This document shows, piece by piece, positions 21,047-31,783 of a stretch of 64,000 bases of DNA (positions within the stretch are counted from its first letter, which is position 1; each line of letters opens with the position of its first letter). The notes below the pieces were generated by a model. That model had not been told where the DNA came from. It saw only the letters and a list, made by a program, of their open reading frames with translations, and searched no databases. The stretch comes from Methylobacterium phyllostachyos. Its GTDB lineage: Bacteria; Pseudomonadota; Alphaproteobacteria; Rhizobiales; Beijerinckiaceae. The stretch spans positions 304,744 to 368,743 of the forward strand of contig NZ_FNHS01000005.1 in assembly GCF_900103445.1 (NCBI RefSeq). Direction: 5' to 3'. The translations under genes were made by a program, and so were the position numbers.

Positions 21047-22023
21047 GCGGCCTCCCGCACGGTGTCGGCCGGTCCCGCGAAGGCCCGGGCCAGAAGGGAC
21101 AGGGCGACCTCCGGATCGGTGGTGGTCAGGAGCGCCGACCGCTCGGCCGGCTCCAGCGCCCCGCCGGTCTCGGCATAGGCGGCGAGGTGCTTTCGCGCGT
21201 GGCGCACGCCCATCTGGCGACCGTAGAGCGCCAGGAGGCCGGCATAGTGTTCGGCGGCGAGCGCCGCCTGCTCGGCCCGCGACGGCTCTGGGACCAGCCG
21301 GCCGGCGAGCGCCGCTGCGACCTGCCCGACGCGCCAGGGACGGCCGGTCGCCGCCCGGCCGATCATCACCCCGGCGGCGCCGGAGGCCGCGAGGCAGTCC
21401 CGGGCGCTGGCGAGGTCGGTCACGTCGCCGTTGGCGATCACCGGGATCGACACCGCCTCCACCACCGCGCGGATCGCCGACCAATCGGCCGTGCCGGTGT
21501 AGAATTGCTGCCGGGTCCGCCCGTGGACCGTGACGGCGTTGAGCCCCAGCCGTTCGGCGCGGGCTGCGAGGTCGGGGGCGTTGCGGGTCGCGTCGTCCCA
21601 GCCGAGGCGCATCTTGACGGTGACCGGCACCGAAACAGCGTTCCGGACCGCGGCGAGCAGCCGCTCGGCATGGTCGAGGTCGCGCATCAGGGCCGAGCCC
21701 GAGGCGATGCCGGTGACGATCTTGGCCGGGCAGCCCATGTTCACGTCGATCACATGGGCGCCGCCGGCCTCAGCGAGGCGCGCGGCCTCCGCTATCGGCT
21801 CTGCCTCGCAGCCCGCGAGCTGAACCACGTGGAGATCGACGCCCGACCCGTTCGCGCGCAGCGTGGCCTCGCCGGATCCGCGGGTGAATTCCCGCGCCGC
21901 CACCATCTCGGAGATCACCGCGTCGGCACCGCAGCGGCGGGCGATCCGACGCATGTGCAGGTCGGTGACGCCGGAGAGCGGGGCCAACAGGCAAAGCGGC
22001 GCAGGCTGTGCCCCGCCCTCCAT
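21043..22023 (-). CDS. dusB: tRNA-dihydrouridine synthase DusB (NifR3)
   Basis: 326 residues from the ATG at 22023. The FMN barrel motifs are [15 protein letters not shown], the catalytic Cys in [34 protein letters not shown] and VIANGDVTD. The enzyme reduces specific uridines in tRNA to dihydrouridine. The start was chosen for the purine-rich GGGGGA upstream, family length, and a promoter-like A+T-rich segment just before it; ATG codons at 22068 and 22134 are in frame but would place that segment inside the gene. It is the first gene of the dusB-ntrB-ntrC operon and is divergent from ispDF. Confidence 0.9.
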   Translation of the reverse strand: MEGGAQPAPLCLLAPLSGVTDLHMRRIARRCGADAVISEMVAAREFTRGSGEATLRANGSGVDLHVVQLAGCEAEPIAEAARLAEAGGAHVIDVNMGCPAKIVTGIASGSALMRDLDHAERLLAAVRNAVSVPVTVKMRLGWDDATRNAPDLAARAERLGLNAVTVHGRTRQQFYTGTADWSAIRAVVEAVSIPVIANGDVTDLASARDCLAASGAAGVMIGRAATGRPWRVGQVAAALAGRLVPEPSRAEQAALAAEHYAGLLALYGRQMGVRHARKHLAAYAETGGALEPAERSALLTTTDPEVALSLLARAFAGPADTVREAA

Positions 22024-22050
22024 CGGCCGTCCCCCGCGCAGCGCGCTCAA

Positions 22051-22080
22051 ATAATGATCAGTCGCCATTCTGCACAACAA
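22051..22080 (-). promoter_or_regulatory. Candidate promoter of dusB-ntrB-ntrC
   Basis: On the minus strand TTGTTG is followed after 18 bases by CATTAT, in a short A+T-rich island in otherwise G+C-rich DNA, 28 bases before the chosen dusB start. The match is moderate and untested. Confidence 0.35.
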
Positions 22081-22236
22081 TGAGGCAAGCCCGGTCCGCT
22101 GGCAAGCGGGGCCGCGCGTTGATTTCGCGTCCACCCCCGCTTAAACGACGGGCCTGCTCACCGGCAGGGCAGTGGCGGCACGGCTGGCCCGCGCCCGGCC
22201 GCGATCCTGCACCCAGATCCCACGAGTTCACCGCCC

Positions 22237-23529
22237 ATGTCCGCCACCGGCACGCCTGCCACCGGATCCGCACAAGCGGGTTCCGGCGTCGCCGCGGTGG
22301 TGGTGGCGGCCGGCCGCGGCATCCGCATCGGCGGCGGGACGCCCAAGCAGTATCGCCGCGTGGGCGGTCAGGCGGTCCTCACGCGCACGCTCGCAGCGCT
22401 GGCCGCCCAGGATGCGATCGACCGGATCCAGCCGGTGATCGCCGCCGACGCGGCCGACTTTTTTCAGACGTGCCTGGAGGAGCTCGACGCCGGGCTTCGC
22501 GCCAAGATCGCCCAGCCGGTCGAGGGCGGCGCGACGCGCCAACTCTCCGTCCGGGCCGGTCTCGAGGCCCTGGCCGGCGCGGCACCCGAGATCGTGCTGG
22601 TCCATGACGCCGCCCGCCCCTACGTCGATGCGCCGCTGATCGCCCGGGCGATCGCGGCCGGGCGCGACCACGGCGCCGCCGTGCCGGGCGTGCCGGTGAC
22701 CGATACGGTCAAGCGCGTGGTCGACATCGCCCCAGGCATCGGCCGGGTGCACGAGACCCCGCCGCGCGAGCACCTGCGCGCCGTCCAGACGCCCCAGGCC
22801 TTCGTGTTCGGCCCGCTGCTGAATGCGCATCGCGACGCCGCGGCCCAGAACCTCGACGCCTTCACCGATGACGGGGCGCTCGCCGAATGGGCAGGCCTGT
22901 CGGTGGTTGTGTTCGCAGGCGATCTCGCCAATCGCAAGATCACCCAGCCCGCCGACCTGATCGAGGCCGACCGCGCCTTCGCGGCCGGCACCACTGATGC
23001 CCCAGCGCCGGGAGCCCGCGCCATGACCAGTTACGTGACCCGTCTCGGCACCGGCTTCGACGTCCACGCCTTCACCACCGGGGACCATGTCTGGCTCGGC
23101 GGCGTGAAGATCCCGGCCGATCGCGGCGTGCTCGCCCATTCCGACGGCGATGTGGCGCTCCACGCGCTGACCGATGCGCTGCTCGGCGCCATCGCGGACG
23201 GCGATATTGGCACCCACTTCCCGCCCTCCGACGAGCGCTGGCGCGGGGCCTCGTCGGATCAGTTCCTGGCCCATGCCTGCGAGCTGGTCCGCGCCCGGGG
23301 CGGCCGGATCGACCACCTCGACATCACCGTGCTCGCCGAGGCGCCGCGCATCGGCCAGCATCGGGAGGAGATCCGGGCGCGCATCGCCGCTATCGCCGGG
23401 GTGCCGCTCTCGGCGGTCTCGATCAAGGCGACGACCACGGAAAAGCTCGGCTTCGTTGGCCGGGCGGAGGGGCTCGCCGCCCAGGCCGCCGCGACGGTGC
23501 GGCTGCCCGAGGTGGACGAGCCTGCCTAA
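22237..23529 (+). CDS. ispDF: Bifunctional IspD/IspF (MEP pathway)
   Basis: 430 residues joining two enzymes of the non-mevalonate isoprenoid pathway. The N-terminal cytidylyltransferase (about 15-250) has [30 protein letters not shown] and TPQAFVF. The C-terminal 2-C-methyl-D-erythritol 2,4-cyclodiphosphate synthase (about 267-430) has the zinc motif [28 protein letters not shown] and [10 protein letters not shown], with the later [10 protein letters not shown]. The fusion is common in alphaproteobacteria. The two activities catalyse non-consecutive steps, separated by IspE, which is not in this window. Confidence 0.95.
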   Translation: MSATGTPATGSAQAGSGVAAVVVAAGRGIRIGGGTPKQYRRVGGQAVLTRTLAALAAQDAIDRIQPVIAADAADFFQTCLEELDAGLRAKIAQPVEGGATRQLSVRAGLEALAGAAPEIVLVHDAARPYVDAPLIARAIAAGRDHGAAVPGVPVTDTVKRVVDIAPGIGRVHETPPREHLRAVQTPQAFVFGPLLNAHRDAAAQNLDAFTDDGALAEWAGLSVVVFAGDLANRKITQPADLIEADRAFAAGTTDAPAPGARAMTSYVTRLGTGFDVHAFTTGDHVWLGGVKIPADRGVLAHSDGDVALHALTDALLGAIADGDIGTHFPPSDERWRGASSDQFLAHACELVRARGGRIDHLDITVLAEAPRIGQHREEIRARIAAIAGVPLSAVSIKATTTEKLGFVGRAEGLAAQAAATVRLPEVDEPA

Positions 23530-23549
23530 GGGGCGGGCGCGAAGTCTTG

Positions 23550-23652
23550 GTTTCGAAAGGGCGAGCCCTTTCGCGGGTCCAGGGCAGAGCCCTGGAATCC
23601 GTCAGGGCCTTGCCCTGACAACCCACCAAAGGGCTCGCCCTTTGGAAACCCG
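23550..23652. repeat. Cluster of four short palindromes between convergent genes
   Basis: Four consecutive hairpins occur: 23554-23573 (CGAAAGGGC / GCCCTTTCG), 23579-23595 (CCAGGGC / GCCCTGG), 23601-23619 (GTCAGGGC / GCCCTGAC) and 23626-23645 (CCAAAGGGC / GCCCTTTGG). They lie exactly between the ends of ispDF and the MAPEG gene. The block resembles dispersed intergenic repeats of methylobacteria and may also work as a two-way terminator. Confidence 0.7.
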
Positions 23653-23655
23653 GAC

Positions 23656-24054
23656 TCAGCCCGCCCGCAGCAGCAGCGCGATCGCGGCGATCCCGAGCAC
23701 CGCCAGCGTCAGCAGGATGCCGCCACCCCGGCAGGCGAACTGGCGCGGGGAGTTCGGGGCTGCGAACATCCCGATCGGGTGCAGGATCCGGCCGACCAGC
23801 AGGGCCACCAGTAGCCCCTGCACCAGCCCGTGGCCGCCGCCGCCGGCTTCCAGCAGGCCGATCAGGATCAGCGCCAGCGGCACGTATTCGATGAAATTCG
23901 CGTGCGAGCGGATCCGCTTGAGCACCGCGGTGTCGCCGCCGTCGCCGAACAGCACGTTCTCGGAGACCCGCGCCCCGATCACCCAACCCGATAAGCCCAG
24001 ATAGACGAGGGCCAGCAGCCCGGCAAAGATGGCCGTCGTAGCAGGGAAGATCAT
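23656..24054 (-). CDS. MAPEG-family membrane protein
   Basis: 132 residues with four predicted membrane segments, starting at the ATG at 24054 with AGGAG upstream; a longer frame to 24171 lacks that signal. The conserved polar motif between segments one and two reads RIRSHANFIEYVPLALIL, which matches the E-x-x-P and R-x-x-x-N signature of bacterial MAPEG proteins, and GRILHPIGMF follows. Eukaryotic relatives are glutathione transferases of eicosanoid metabolism; bacterial roles are mostly unknown. It is divergent from the CinA-like gene. Confidence 0.82.
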   Translation of the reverse strand: MIFPATTAIFAGLLALVYLGLSGWVIGARVSENVLFGDGGDTAVLKRIRSHANFIEYVPLALILIGLLEAGGGGHGLVQGLLVALLVGRILHPIGMFAAPNSPRQFACRGGGILLTLAVLGIAAIALLLRAG

Positions 24055-24157
24055 GGACGCGGTGTCTCCTGTCGGCAGCCGTTCGTCCTTGAGTGGAGGC
24101 CGGCCCTGGTTCACACCACGAGATAGGGCGCCCCCGCCCGATGGGAGCCTGTTCGCG

Positions 24158-24655
24158 ATGATCGACGACACGGAGCTTCTGGCCCGCGCCGAGGCGCTGG
24201 TGGCCGCCTACACCAAGGCCGGACGCACCATCGCCACCGCCGAATCCTGCACGGGCGGCCTCGTGGCCGGCCTGCTCACCGCGGTGCCGGGCTCCTCGGC
24301 GGTGGTCGAGCGCGGGTTCGTCACCTACTCGAACGAGGCCAAGGCCGAGGCGATCGGCGTGCCGATGGATCTGATCCAGAAGCACGGCGCCGTCAGCGAG
24401 CCGGTGGCGCGGGCCATGGCGGCCGGCGCGCTCGGCGCCTCGCGGGCCAAGGTGGCGGTGGCGATCACCGGAATCGCGGGTCCCGGCGGCGGCAGCGCCG
24501 AGAAGCCGGTTGGTCTCGTACATTTCGGCCTCGCCGTGCGGGACGGCGCGGTGCGCCACCTCGAGCGACGCTACGGCGATCTCGGCCGCGCGGGCATCCG
24601 CCGCGCCGCCGTCGCCGACGCGATCGGCCTTCTGGAGGAGGCTCTTCGCGACTGA
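24158..24655 (+). CDS. CinA C-terminal domain protein (nicotinamide-nucleotide amidase)
   Basis: 165 residues with TIATAESCTGGLVAGLLTAV, GFVTYSNEAK, GAVSEPVARAMA and the diagnostic AITGIAGPGGGSAEKPVG. It corresponds to the stand-alone CinA C-terminal domain (PncC), which deamidates nicotinamide mononucleotide to nicotinate mononucleotide in NAD recycling. The N-terminal molybdopterin-like domain of full CinA is absent, as in many alphaproteobacteria. The next gene starts 17 bases downstream, so the two may be co-transcribed. Confidence 0.88.
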   Translation: MIDDTELLARAEALVAAYTKAGRTIATAESCTGGLVAGLLTAVPGSSAVVERGFVTYSNEAKAEAIGVPMDLIQKHGAVSEPVARAMAAGALGASRAKVAVAITGIAGPGGGSAEKPVGLVHFGLAVRDGAVRHLERRYGDLGRAGIRRAAVADAIGLLEEALRD

Positions 24656-24672
24656 CCTGGGAGGGACGGTCG

Positions 24673-25890
24673 ATGAATACGGTGACCACCCGCCTCTGCA
24701 TCGTCGGCGGTGGCCCCGCCGGGATGATGGCCGGCCTACTTTTCGCCCGCGCCGGGATTGAGACGGTGGTGCTGGAGAAGCACGCGGATTTCCTGCGCGA
24801 CTTCCGCGGCGACACCATCCACCCCTCCACCCTCGACCTGATGGATGAGCTGGGCTTCACCGAACGCTTCCGCACCCTGCCCCAGCGGCGTGTCGAACAT
24901 CTTTCCGGGGTCGTCGGCGGGCGCAGCTACCGGGTCGCGGATTTCAGTCGGCTGCCGACGCGCAACCGGTTCCTGTCCTTCATGCCGCAATGGGACTTTT
25001 TAGACTTTTTGGCCGACGAGGCCGGGCGCTATCCGGCCTTCCGCCTGATCCGCCGCACGGAGGCCCGGGACCTGATCGAGGCCGACGGTCAGGTCCTGGG
25101 CGTACGTGCCGAGGGGCCGGACGGCCCCGTCGAGATCCGGTCCGATCTGGTGCTCTGCGCGGATGGCCGGCACTCGCGGATGCGCGACCGTGCGGGCTTC
25201 ACGCCCCGGGCCTTCGGCGCGCCGATCGACGTGCTGTGGTTCCGCTTATCCCGTCGGGACGGCGATCCGGAGGCGGCGGCCGGGCGGTTCGGGCCGGGGC
25301 GCATCCTGATCACCCTCGACCGGGGCGATGCGTGGCAATGCGCCTACGTGGTGCCCAAAGGTGGCGACGCGGCGCTGCGGGCGAAGGGCCTGCCGGCCTT
25401 CCGGGATGCGGTCGCGCAGATCGCGCCGTTCCTGGCCGACCGCACCGGGGAGATCGCCGATTGGGACGCGGTCAAGCTCCTGACCGTCACCGTCGACCGG
25501 CTGGAGCGCTGGCACCGGCCGGGTCTGCTCTGCATCGGCGATGCCGCCCACGCCATGTCGCCGGTGGGTGGCGTCGGGATCAATCTCGCGATTCAGGATG
25601 CGGTGGCGGCGGCCAATCTCCTGGCCGGGCCGCTGCGGGCAGGTCCCGTCGCCGAAGCCGACCTCGCCCGGGTCCAGGGCCGCCGGATGTTTCCGATGCG
25701 GGCCACGCAGGCGCTACAGCGGGTGATTCAGTCCCGGGTGATCGCCGCCTCACTCGAGGCGGATGCGCCGTTCCGCGCACCGCTGGCCCTGCGGATTCTC
25801 GACGCGGTGCCCCTGCTACAGGTCCTGCCGGCCCGGATGATCGGGATGGGTGTGCGACCGGAGCATGTGCGCGTGTCGGCGCGGGCCTGA
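24673..25890 (+). CDS. FAD-dependent monooxygenase (UbiH/PHBH-like)
   Basis: 405 residues. The dinucleotide-binding motif CIVGGGPAGMMAGLLFARAG is at the N-terminus. The second FAD motif LLCIGDAAHAMSPVGGVGIN and the DG motif VLCADGRHSRMRDRA are typical of group A aromatic hydroxylases. GDTIHPSTLDLMDELG is also characteristic of this subgroup. The substrate is unknown; relatives act on ubiquinone precursors or phenolics. It lies 17 bases after the CinA-like gene, with a REP-like palindrome after its stop. Confidence 0.85.
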   Translation: MNTVTTRLCIVGGGPAGMMAGLLFARAGIETVVLEKHADFLRDFRGDTIHPSTLDLMDELGFTERFRTLPQRRVEHLSGVVGGRSYRVADFSRLPTRNRFLSFMPQWDFLDFLADEAGRYPAFRLIRRTEARDLIEADGQVLGVRAEGPDGPVEIRSDLVLCADGRHSRMRDRAGFTPRAFGAPIDVLWFRLSRRDGDPEAAAGRFGPGRILITLDRGDAWQCAYVVPKGGDAALRAKGLPAFRDAVAQIAPFLADRTGEIADWDAVKLLTVTVDRLERWHRPGLLCIGDAAHAMSPVGGVGINLAIQDAVAAANLLAGPLRAGPVAEADLARVQGRRMFPMRATQALQRVIQSRVIAASLEADAPFRAPLALRILDAVPLLQVLPARMIGMGVRPEHVRVSARA

Positions 25891-25893
25891 ACC

Positions 25894-25989
25894 CGTCTCT
25901 GCGAGCGAAGCGAAGCAATCCAGGGCAACGCTCTATTCGGAGGCGTCCCGCTTCCCTGGGTCGCTTCCCAGCGCTCGCGAGGACGGCGG
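25894..25989. repeat. REP-like imperfect palindrome, copy B
   Basis: This is related to the element at 3153-3248. It has GCGAGCGAAGCGAAGCAATC on the left, a shared GGAGGCGT-like centre and CGCTCGCGAGGACGGCGG on the right. It again lies between the 3' ends of two convergent genes (FAD monooxygenase and COQ10-like). Confidence 0.75.
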
Positions 25990-26448
25990 TTACGCCCGCG
26001 CCCCGTACATGCGATCCGCGCGCCCCTCGAAGGCGTCGGTGAACTTGCGGAAAGCCCGATCGAACATCGTGCCCATCAGGAGCCCGAGGGTGCGGCTCTT
26101 GAACTCGTAGGTGATGAAGAAATCGACCGCGCAGCCGCCGTTCGGGCCGTCCTTGAACAGCCAGCGGTTCTCCAGGTGCCGGAACGGGCCGTCGATATAC
26201 TCGGCCACGATCTTGAGATTCGCCGGATCGAGGCTCACCCGGGTGGTGAAGCGCTCGCGGATCGCCTTGTACCCAACCCCCATCTCGGCGATCAGCACCT
26301 GCCCGCTGTCGGGCATGTCCTGGCGGCGGATCACCCGCAGGGATTCGCAGAGCGGCAGGAACTCGGGATAACGCTCCACGTCGGCGACGAGGTCGTACAT
26401 CTGCTGCGGCGAATGCTTCACCGTGCGGGTGACCCGGAAGGACGGCAT
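25990..26448 (-). CDS. COQ10/RatA-like ubiquinone-binding protein (START fold)
   Basis: 152 residues. VKHSPQQMYDLVADVERYPEFLPLC is the hallmark N-terminus of the COQ10/RatA (SRPBCC) family, followed by FTTRVSLDPANLKI and DFFITYEFKSRTLGLLMG. In mitochondria and alphaproteobacteria the family binds ubiquinone and helps respiratory chain function. The E. coli relative RatA was described as a toxin, so database names vary. It starts 15 bases after lipA on the same strand and is probably in one operon with it. Confidence 0.9.
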   Translation of the reverse strand: MPSFRVTRTVKHSPQQMYDLVADVERYPEFLPLCESLRVIRRQDMPDSGQVLIAEMGVGYKAIRERFTTRVSLDPANLKIVAEYIDGPFRHLENRWLFKDGPNGGCAVDFFITYEFKSRTLGLLMGTMFDRAFRKFTDAFEGRADRMYGARA

Positions 26449-26463
26449 CGTGTCTGGGTTTCC

Positions 26464-27441
26464 TCAGGCCGAGAGCGCAGGCGCCAGTTTCGCCCGACGT
26501 GCAGCCTGCAAACGCGCGAAATCCTCGCCCGCATGGTGCGACGAACGCGTCAGGGGCGTCGCCGAGACCAGCAGGAAGCCCTTGGCGTAGGCGGTGGTCT
26601 CGTAAGCCTTGAACTCGTCAGGGGGGACGAAGCGCACGACCTCGTGGTGCTTCTTCGACGGCTGCAGGTACTGGCCGATGGTCAGGAAGTCGACATCGGC
26701 CGAGCGCAGGTCGTCCATGAGCTGGAGCACCTCGTTCCGCTCCTCGCCGAGCCCGACCATGATGCCGGACTTGGTGAAGATCGCCGGATCGAGCTCCTTC
26801 ACCCGCTGGAGCAGGCGCACGGAGTGGAAGTAGCGGGCGCCGGGCCGCACCGTGAGGTACTTGGCCGGCACGGTCTCCAGATTGTGGTTGAATACGTCGG
26901 GCTTGGCGGCGACCACGACCTCGAGCGCGCCGTCCTTGCGCAGGAAGTCGGGGGTCAGGATCTCCACGGTGGTGCCGGGGCTGGCCCGCCGGATCGCCGC
27001 GATGGTGCGGGAAAAATGCTCGGCGCCGCCATCCTTCAGGTCGTCGCGGTCGACCGAGGTGATCACCACGTGGTGCAGGCCGAGCTTGGCGACCGAGTCA
27101 CCGATCTTTTCGGGCTCGGCCATGTCGAGGGCGTCAGGCAGGCCGGTGCGCACGTTGCAGAAGGCGCAGGCCCGCGTGCAGGTGTCGCCCATGATCATGA
27201 AGGTGGCGTGCCGCTTCTCCCAGCACTCGCCGATATTCGGGCAGCCCGCCTCCTCGCAGACCGTGACGAGGCCGTGCTCGCGGACGATCTTCTGCGTCTC
27301 GGTCCAGGCCCTGGAGCCCGGCGCCTTCACACGGATCCAGTCCGGCTTCTTGGCCTGGACGGGCTGATCGGGCCGGTGGGCCTTCTCGGGGTGGCGGACC
27401 GGCCGCGGATCGTTCTTCAGGATGTCGAGGACGACGGCCAT
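26464..27441 (-). CDS. lipA: Lipoyl synthase
   Basis: 325 residues. Both iron-sulfur motifs are present: the auxiliary cluster cysteines in [12 protein letters not shown] and the radical-SAM CxxxCxxC in CTRACAFC. The C-terminal [11 protein letters not shown] includes the conserved RSSxH that ligates the auxiliary cluster. LipA inserts two sulfurs into octanoyl groups on lipoyl domains of pyruvate and oxoglutarate dehydrogenases and the glycine cleavage system. It is cytosolic. The COQ10-like gene follows directly, a common alphaproteobacterial pairing. Confidence 0.97.
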   Translation of the reverse strand: MAVVLDILKNDPRPVRHPEKAHRPDQPVQAKKPDWIRVKAPGSRAWTETQKIVREHGLVTVCEEAGCPNIGECWEKRHATFMIMGDTCTRACAFCNVRTGLPDALDMAEPEKIGDSVAKLGLHHVVITSVDRDDLKDGGAEHFSRTIAAIRRASPGTTVEILTPDFLRKDGALEVVVAAKPDVFNHNLETVPAKYLTVRPGARYFHSVRLLQRVKELDPAIFTKSGIMVGLGEERNEVLQLMDDLRSADVDFLTIGQYLQPSKKHHEVVRFVPPDEFKAYETTAYAKGFLLVSATPLTRSSHHAGEDFARLQAARRAKLAPALSA

Positions 27442-27526
27442 GGGTCGGGGGCTGCCACACCGCGTGGGGCGCCCGGAGGCGCGGTCGGAGTTCGTCCTGA
27501 CTTAAGCCCCGACGCGCCGCGCCGCA

Positions 27527-27560
27527 AACCGCCGCGACGCAGGGACGCCCCGCGGCGGTT
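27527..27560 (-). terminator. Terminator-like hairpin after the glp operon
   Basis: Perfect 10-base arms, AACCGCCGCG and CGCGGCGGTT, are separated by 14 bases, 19 bases past the aquaporin stop. On the minus strand the stem ends in TT and a T follows, so the U-tract is short. Confidence 0.5.
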
Positions 27561-27578
27561 GAGGATATGGCGGTTCCG

Positions 27579-28310
27579 TCAGATCCCGAGGGCGCGCACG
27601 AACAGCCCGGCCAAAGCCGCGCCGACAACCGGGGCGGCGACCGGGATCAGGGCGTAGCCCCAATCCGAAGAGCCCTTGCCGGCGATCGGCAGCACCGCGT
27701 GGGCGATGCGTGGTCCGAGGTCACGGGCGGGGTTGATGGCGTAGCCGGTGGTGCCGCCAAGCGACAGGCCGATACCCCAGACCAGCATGCCGACCATGTA
27801 GGGCGCCACACCCCGCGGGATGGCGCCGGTCGAGCCCAGCGTATTGGTCACGAGGGCGGAGATCGTCAGGATCAGGAAGAAGGTCGCGATGATCTCGGAA
27901 ATCCAGTTGGATTTCGCATCGCGGATCGCCGGGCCGGTGCAGAAGCAGGCGAGTTTGAGGTCTTGCTCCGGCGTGGCTGCCCAATGCGGCAGGTAATGTA
28001 GCCATACGATGACCGCGCCCACGAAGGCGCCCAGCATCTGGGCCGGGATGTAGACCGCGAGCTTGCTAAAATCCCCGGAGCTGACCGCGCCTGCTACCGT
28101 GACGGCGGGGTTGAGATGCGCGTCGGGACTGCCGGTGGCGTTCGCTACGAAGATGCCGGCGAGCACCGCGAAGGCCCAGCCTGCCGTGATGGCGATCCAG
28201 CCTGCGCCCTCACCCTTGGATTTCTTGAGCAGGGCGCCAGCGACGATCCCGTCGCCCAGCACGATCAGCGTCATCGTGCCCAGGAATTCGCCCAGGAATG
28301 GTGATGCCAT
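27579..28310 (-). CDS. glpF: Glycerol facilitator (MIP/aquaporin family)
   Basis: 243 residues with six membrane segments and two half-helix NPA boxes: DAHLNPAVTVAG near residue 66 and YAINPARDLGPR near residue 193. The Asp after the second NPA (NPARD) is typical of glycerol facilitators rather than water channels. The start at 28310 is preceded by GGGGGAG. It is the last gene of the glpR-glpD-glpK-glpF series, separated from glpK by a repeat-rich spacer of about 300 bases, and carries glycerol across the inner membrane for GlpK to trap. Confidence 0.93.
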   Translation of the reverse strand: MASPFLGEFLGTMTLIVLGDGIVAGALLKKSKGEGAGWIAITAGWAFAVLAGIFVANATGSPDAHLNPAVTVAGAVSSGDFSKLAVYIPAQMLGAFVGAVIVWLHYLPHWAATPEQDLKLACFCTGPAIRDAKSNWISEIIATFFLILTISALVTNTLGSTGAIPRGVAPYMVGMLVWGIGLSLGGTTGYAINPARDLGPRIAHAVLPIAGKGSSDWGYALIPVAAPVVGAALAGLFVRALGI

Positions 28311-28394
28311 GATGTTGTCTCCCCCGTTTGTTGTTGATTTTTGACAGTTCCGGTGCCGCGCAGGACATGGCGCCCATGAGGCGAGCTCCGGCAA

Positions 28395-28600
28395 CCGGTC
28401 ACGCGCTCTCCCCCCCCCCCCTGCGGGGGGGGGGCGGGGCCTGCGTTAGCAGGGGGCGGGAGAGGGGAGCCCGGGTTCAAGATCTGGCGCAGGCTTCATG
28501 ACGGGCGCAGCCTTGTTCTGCACCGTCGCTCCCCTCTCCCGACCCGCTTCGCGGGCCACCCTCCCCCGCAGAGGGGGGAGGGAGAGAAGCGGCGCCGTCC
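28395..28600. repeat. C/G-rich inverted repeat cluster between glpK and glpF
   Basis: A run of about ten C is followed closely by a run of G (28410-28436). Then comes GGGCGGGAGAGGGGAGCCC, and about 60 bases later the inverse CTCCCCTCTCCCGACCC. CGCTTCGCG and CCTCCCCCGCAGAGGGGGGAGG follow. These are nested palindromes of a dispersed intergenic repeat type. They may reduce read-through from glpK into glpF. Confidence 0.65.
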
Positions 28601-28606
28601 GCTCCC

Positions 28607-30112
<1,506 letters not shown>

Positions 30113-30166
30113 CGTTCCCTCCCCTGTTATGCCCGACCGGTCTGCGCCGGATCGGTGCCGAAACAA

Positions 30167-31699
30167 TCAGGCCGCCGCGGCCCTGCGATCGAGATAGACG
30201 GTCAGGCGCGCGGCGCTCTCCGGGCTCGTGCGCAGGCCGAGCTTCGAGCGCCGCCACAGGATATCCTCGGCGGTGATCGCCCATTCCTCGGTGCGCAGGT
30301 AATCAACCTCGGCCGCCGTCAGGCCGCCGTCGAAGGCCTCGCCGAGATCCGCCATGGAGCGGGCGGTCCCGACGATGTCCCGCGCCCGGGTGCCGTAGGC
30401 GCGGGCGAGGCGGCGGGCGGTCTCCTCCGGCAGGAACGGCTTTTCCGCCCGCAGCTTCGCCAGGAACTGGTCGAAATCCGCATCCGTCATGGCGCCGCCC
30501 GGCAGCACCGCGTCCCCGGTCCAGGCTTTCTTGAGGTGCGGGAAGTAGGGCTTCAGCTTTTCCAGCGCGTGCTCGGCAAGCCGCCGGTAGGTCGTGATCT
30601 TGCCGCCGAACACCGACAGCACGGCGGCCTTCCCGCCCTGGTCCTCGACGTCGAGGACGTAGTCGCGGGTCACCGCGGAGGCGTTCTCGGCCGCGTCGTC
30701 GTAGAGCGGGCGCACGCCCGAATAGCTCCAGACCACGTCGGCCGGGGTGATCTGCGTGTCGAACGAGCGGTTGATGCACCCGCAGAGGTAGTCGGTCTCC
30801 TCCTGCGAGATCGAGACCGGGCCGGGCTCGCCGTCATAGGGCACGTCGGTGGTGCCGATCAGCGTGAAGTCGCGCTCGTAGGGGATTGCGAAGATGATGC
30901 GCTTATCGGGCTGCTGCAGGATGTAGGCCTGATCGCCCTCGAACAGGCGCTTCACCACGATGTGGCTGCCCTTGATCAGCCGCACCGCGGCGCGGCTGTT
31001 GATGCCGAGCGTGCCGCCGAGGGTGGCGCTGACCCAGGGGCCGGCGGCGTTGACCACGGCCTTGGCGCGGATCGTCCGCTCAGCCCCGCCGCGTTCGTCG
31101 CGCAAAGTCGCGACCCAGCCCTCGCCTTCACGCCGGGCCGAGACGACGCCGGTGCGGGTCAGCACCGTGGCGCCGCGTTCGCGGGCGTCCATGGCGTTGA
31201 GCACCACGAGGCGGCTGTCCTCGACCCAGCAGTCGGAATACACGAAGCCGCGCTTCAGCCGCTGCTGCAGCGGCGCGCCGTAGTCGGATTTGCGCAGGTC
31301 GACCCCGTGGGAGCCTGGAAGGGTCCGCAGGCGCGCGAGGTGATCGTAGAGGAACAGGCCGAGCCGCAGCATCCAGGCCGGGCGTAAGCCGTCGTCGTGG
31401 GGCAGGACGAAGCGCAGTGGCCAGATCACGTGCGGGGCGAGCCGTAGCAGCCGCTCGCGCTCCGCCAGCGCTTCGCGCACCAGCCGGAACTCGTAATATT
31501 CGAGGTAGCGCAGGCCGCCGTGGATCAGCTTCGTCGAGGATGAAGACGTGAAGCCCGCGAGATCCCCGCGCTCGGCCAAGAGGACCGACAGGCCGCGGCC
31601 GGCCGCATCCCGGGCGATGCCAGTGCCGTTGATGCCGCCGCCGACGACCAGAAGATCGTAGGCGTCGGACGGCTCGCGCTGACGCGTTGCAGCCGCCAT
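30167..31699 (-). CDS. glpD: Aerobic glycerol-3-phosphate dehydrogenase
   Basis: 510 residues. The FAD-binding motif LLVVGGGINGTGIARDAAGR is at the N-terminus. TKLIHGGLRYLEYYEFRLVREAL, VVNAAGPWVS and SYSGVRPLYDD follow in family order. The enzyme oxidises glycerol 3-phosphate to dihydroxyacetone phosphate at the inner membrane and passes electrons to quinone. The ATG at 31699 has a perfect AGGAGG. The promoter region just upstream carries a GlpR-like palindrome over the -35 element. Confidence 0.97.
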   Translation of the reverse strand: MAAATRQREPSDAYDLLVVGGGINGTGIARDAAGRGLSVLLAERGDLAGFTSSSSTKLIHGGLRYLEYYEFRLVREALAERERLLRLAPHVIWPLRFVLPHDDGLRPAWMLRLGLFLYDHLARLRTLPGSHGVDLRKSDYGAPLQQRLKRGFVYSDCWVEDSRLVVLNAMDARERGATVLTRTGVVSARREGEGWVATLRDERGGAERTIRAKAVVNAAGPWVSATLGGTLGINSRAAVRLIKGSHIVVKRLFEGDQAYILQQPDKRIIFAIPYERDFTLIGTTDVPYDGEPGPVSISQEETDYLCGCINRSFDTQITPADVVWSYSGVRPLYDDAAENASAVTRDYVLDVEDQGGKAAVLSVFGGKITTYRRLAEHALEKLKPYFPHLKKAWTGDAVLPGGAMTDADFDQFLAKLRAEKPFLPEETARRLARAYGTRARDIVGTARSMADLGEAFDGGLTAAEVDYLRTEEWAITAEDILWRRSKLGLRTSPESAARLTVYLDRRAAAA

Positions 31700-31736
31700 G
31701 GTTCCTCCTGTCCCGCCCTGGTGGCGGGTTGGCACT

Positions 31737-31765
31737 ATATTGACCTGGCCTCTCGTTTTCGCAAG
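31737..31765 (-). promoter_or_regulatory. Candidate glpD promoter
   Basis: On the minus strand CTTGCG and CAATAT are separated by 17 bases, close to the CTTGAC-N17-CTATAT pattern of alphaproteobacterial housekeeping promoters. The -10 element is about 38 bases before the glpD start. The -35 hexamer lies inside the palindrome at 31756-31771. Confidence 0.55.
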
Positions 31766-31771
31766 CGAAAA
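31756..31771. promoter_or_regulatory. GlpR-like operator at glpD
   Basis: The sequence TTTTCGCAAGCGAAAA has perfect outer arms with a TTCG-N4-CGAA core, the same core as the element upstream of glpR and the E. coli GlpR operator. Its position over the glpD -35 hexamer fits repression by blocking RNA polymerase. Further TTCG half-sites follow in 31772-31786. Confidence 0.6.
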
Positions 31772-31783
31772 TTTTTTCGTTCG

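Noticed and set aside
21047..21484. N-terminal extension of ntrB into dusB
   Set aside because: The segment is Arg-rich shadow of dusB; the GTG at 21046 overlaps the dusB stop and gives normal NtrB length.
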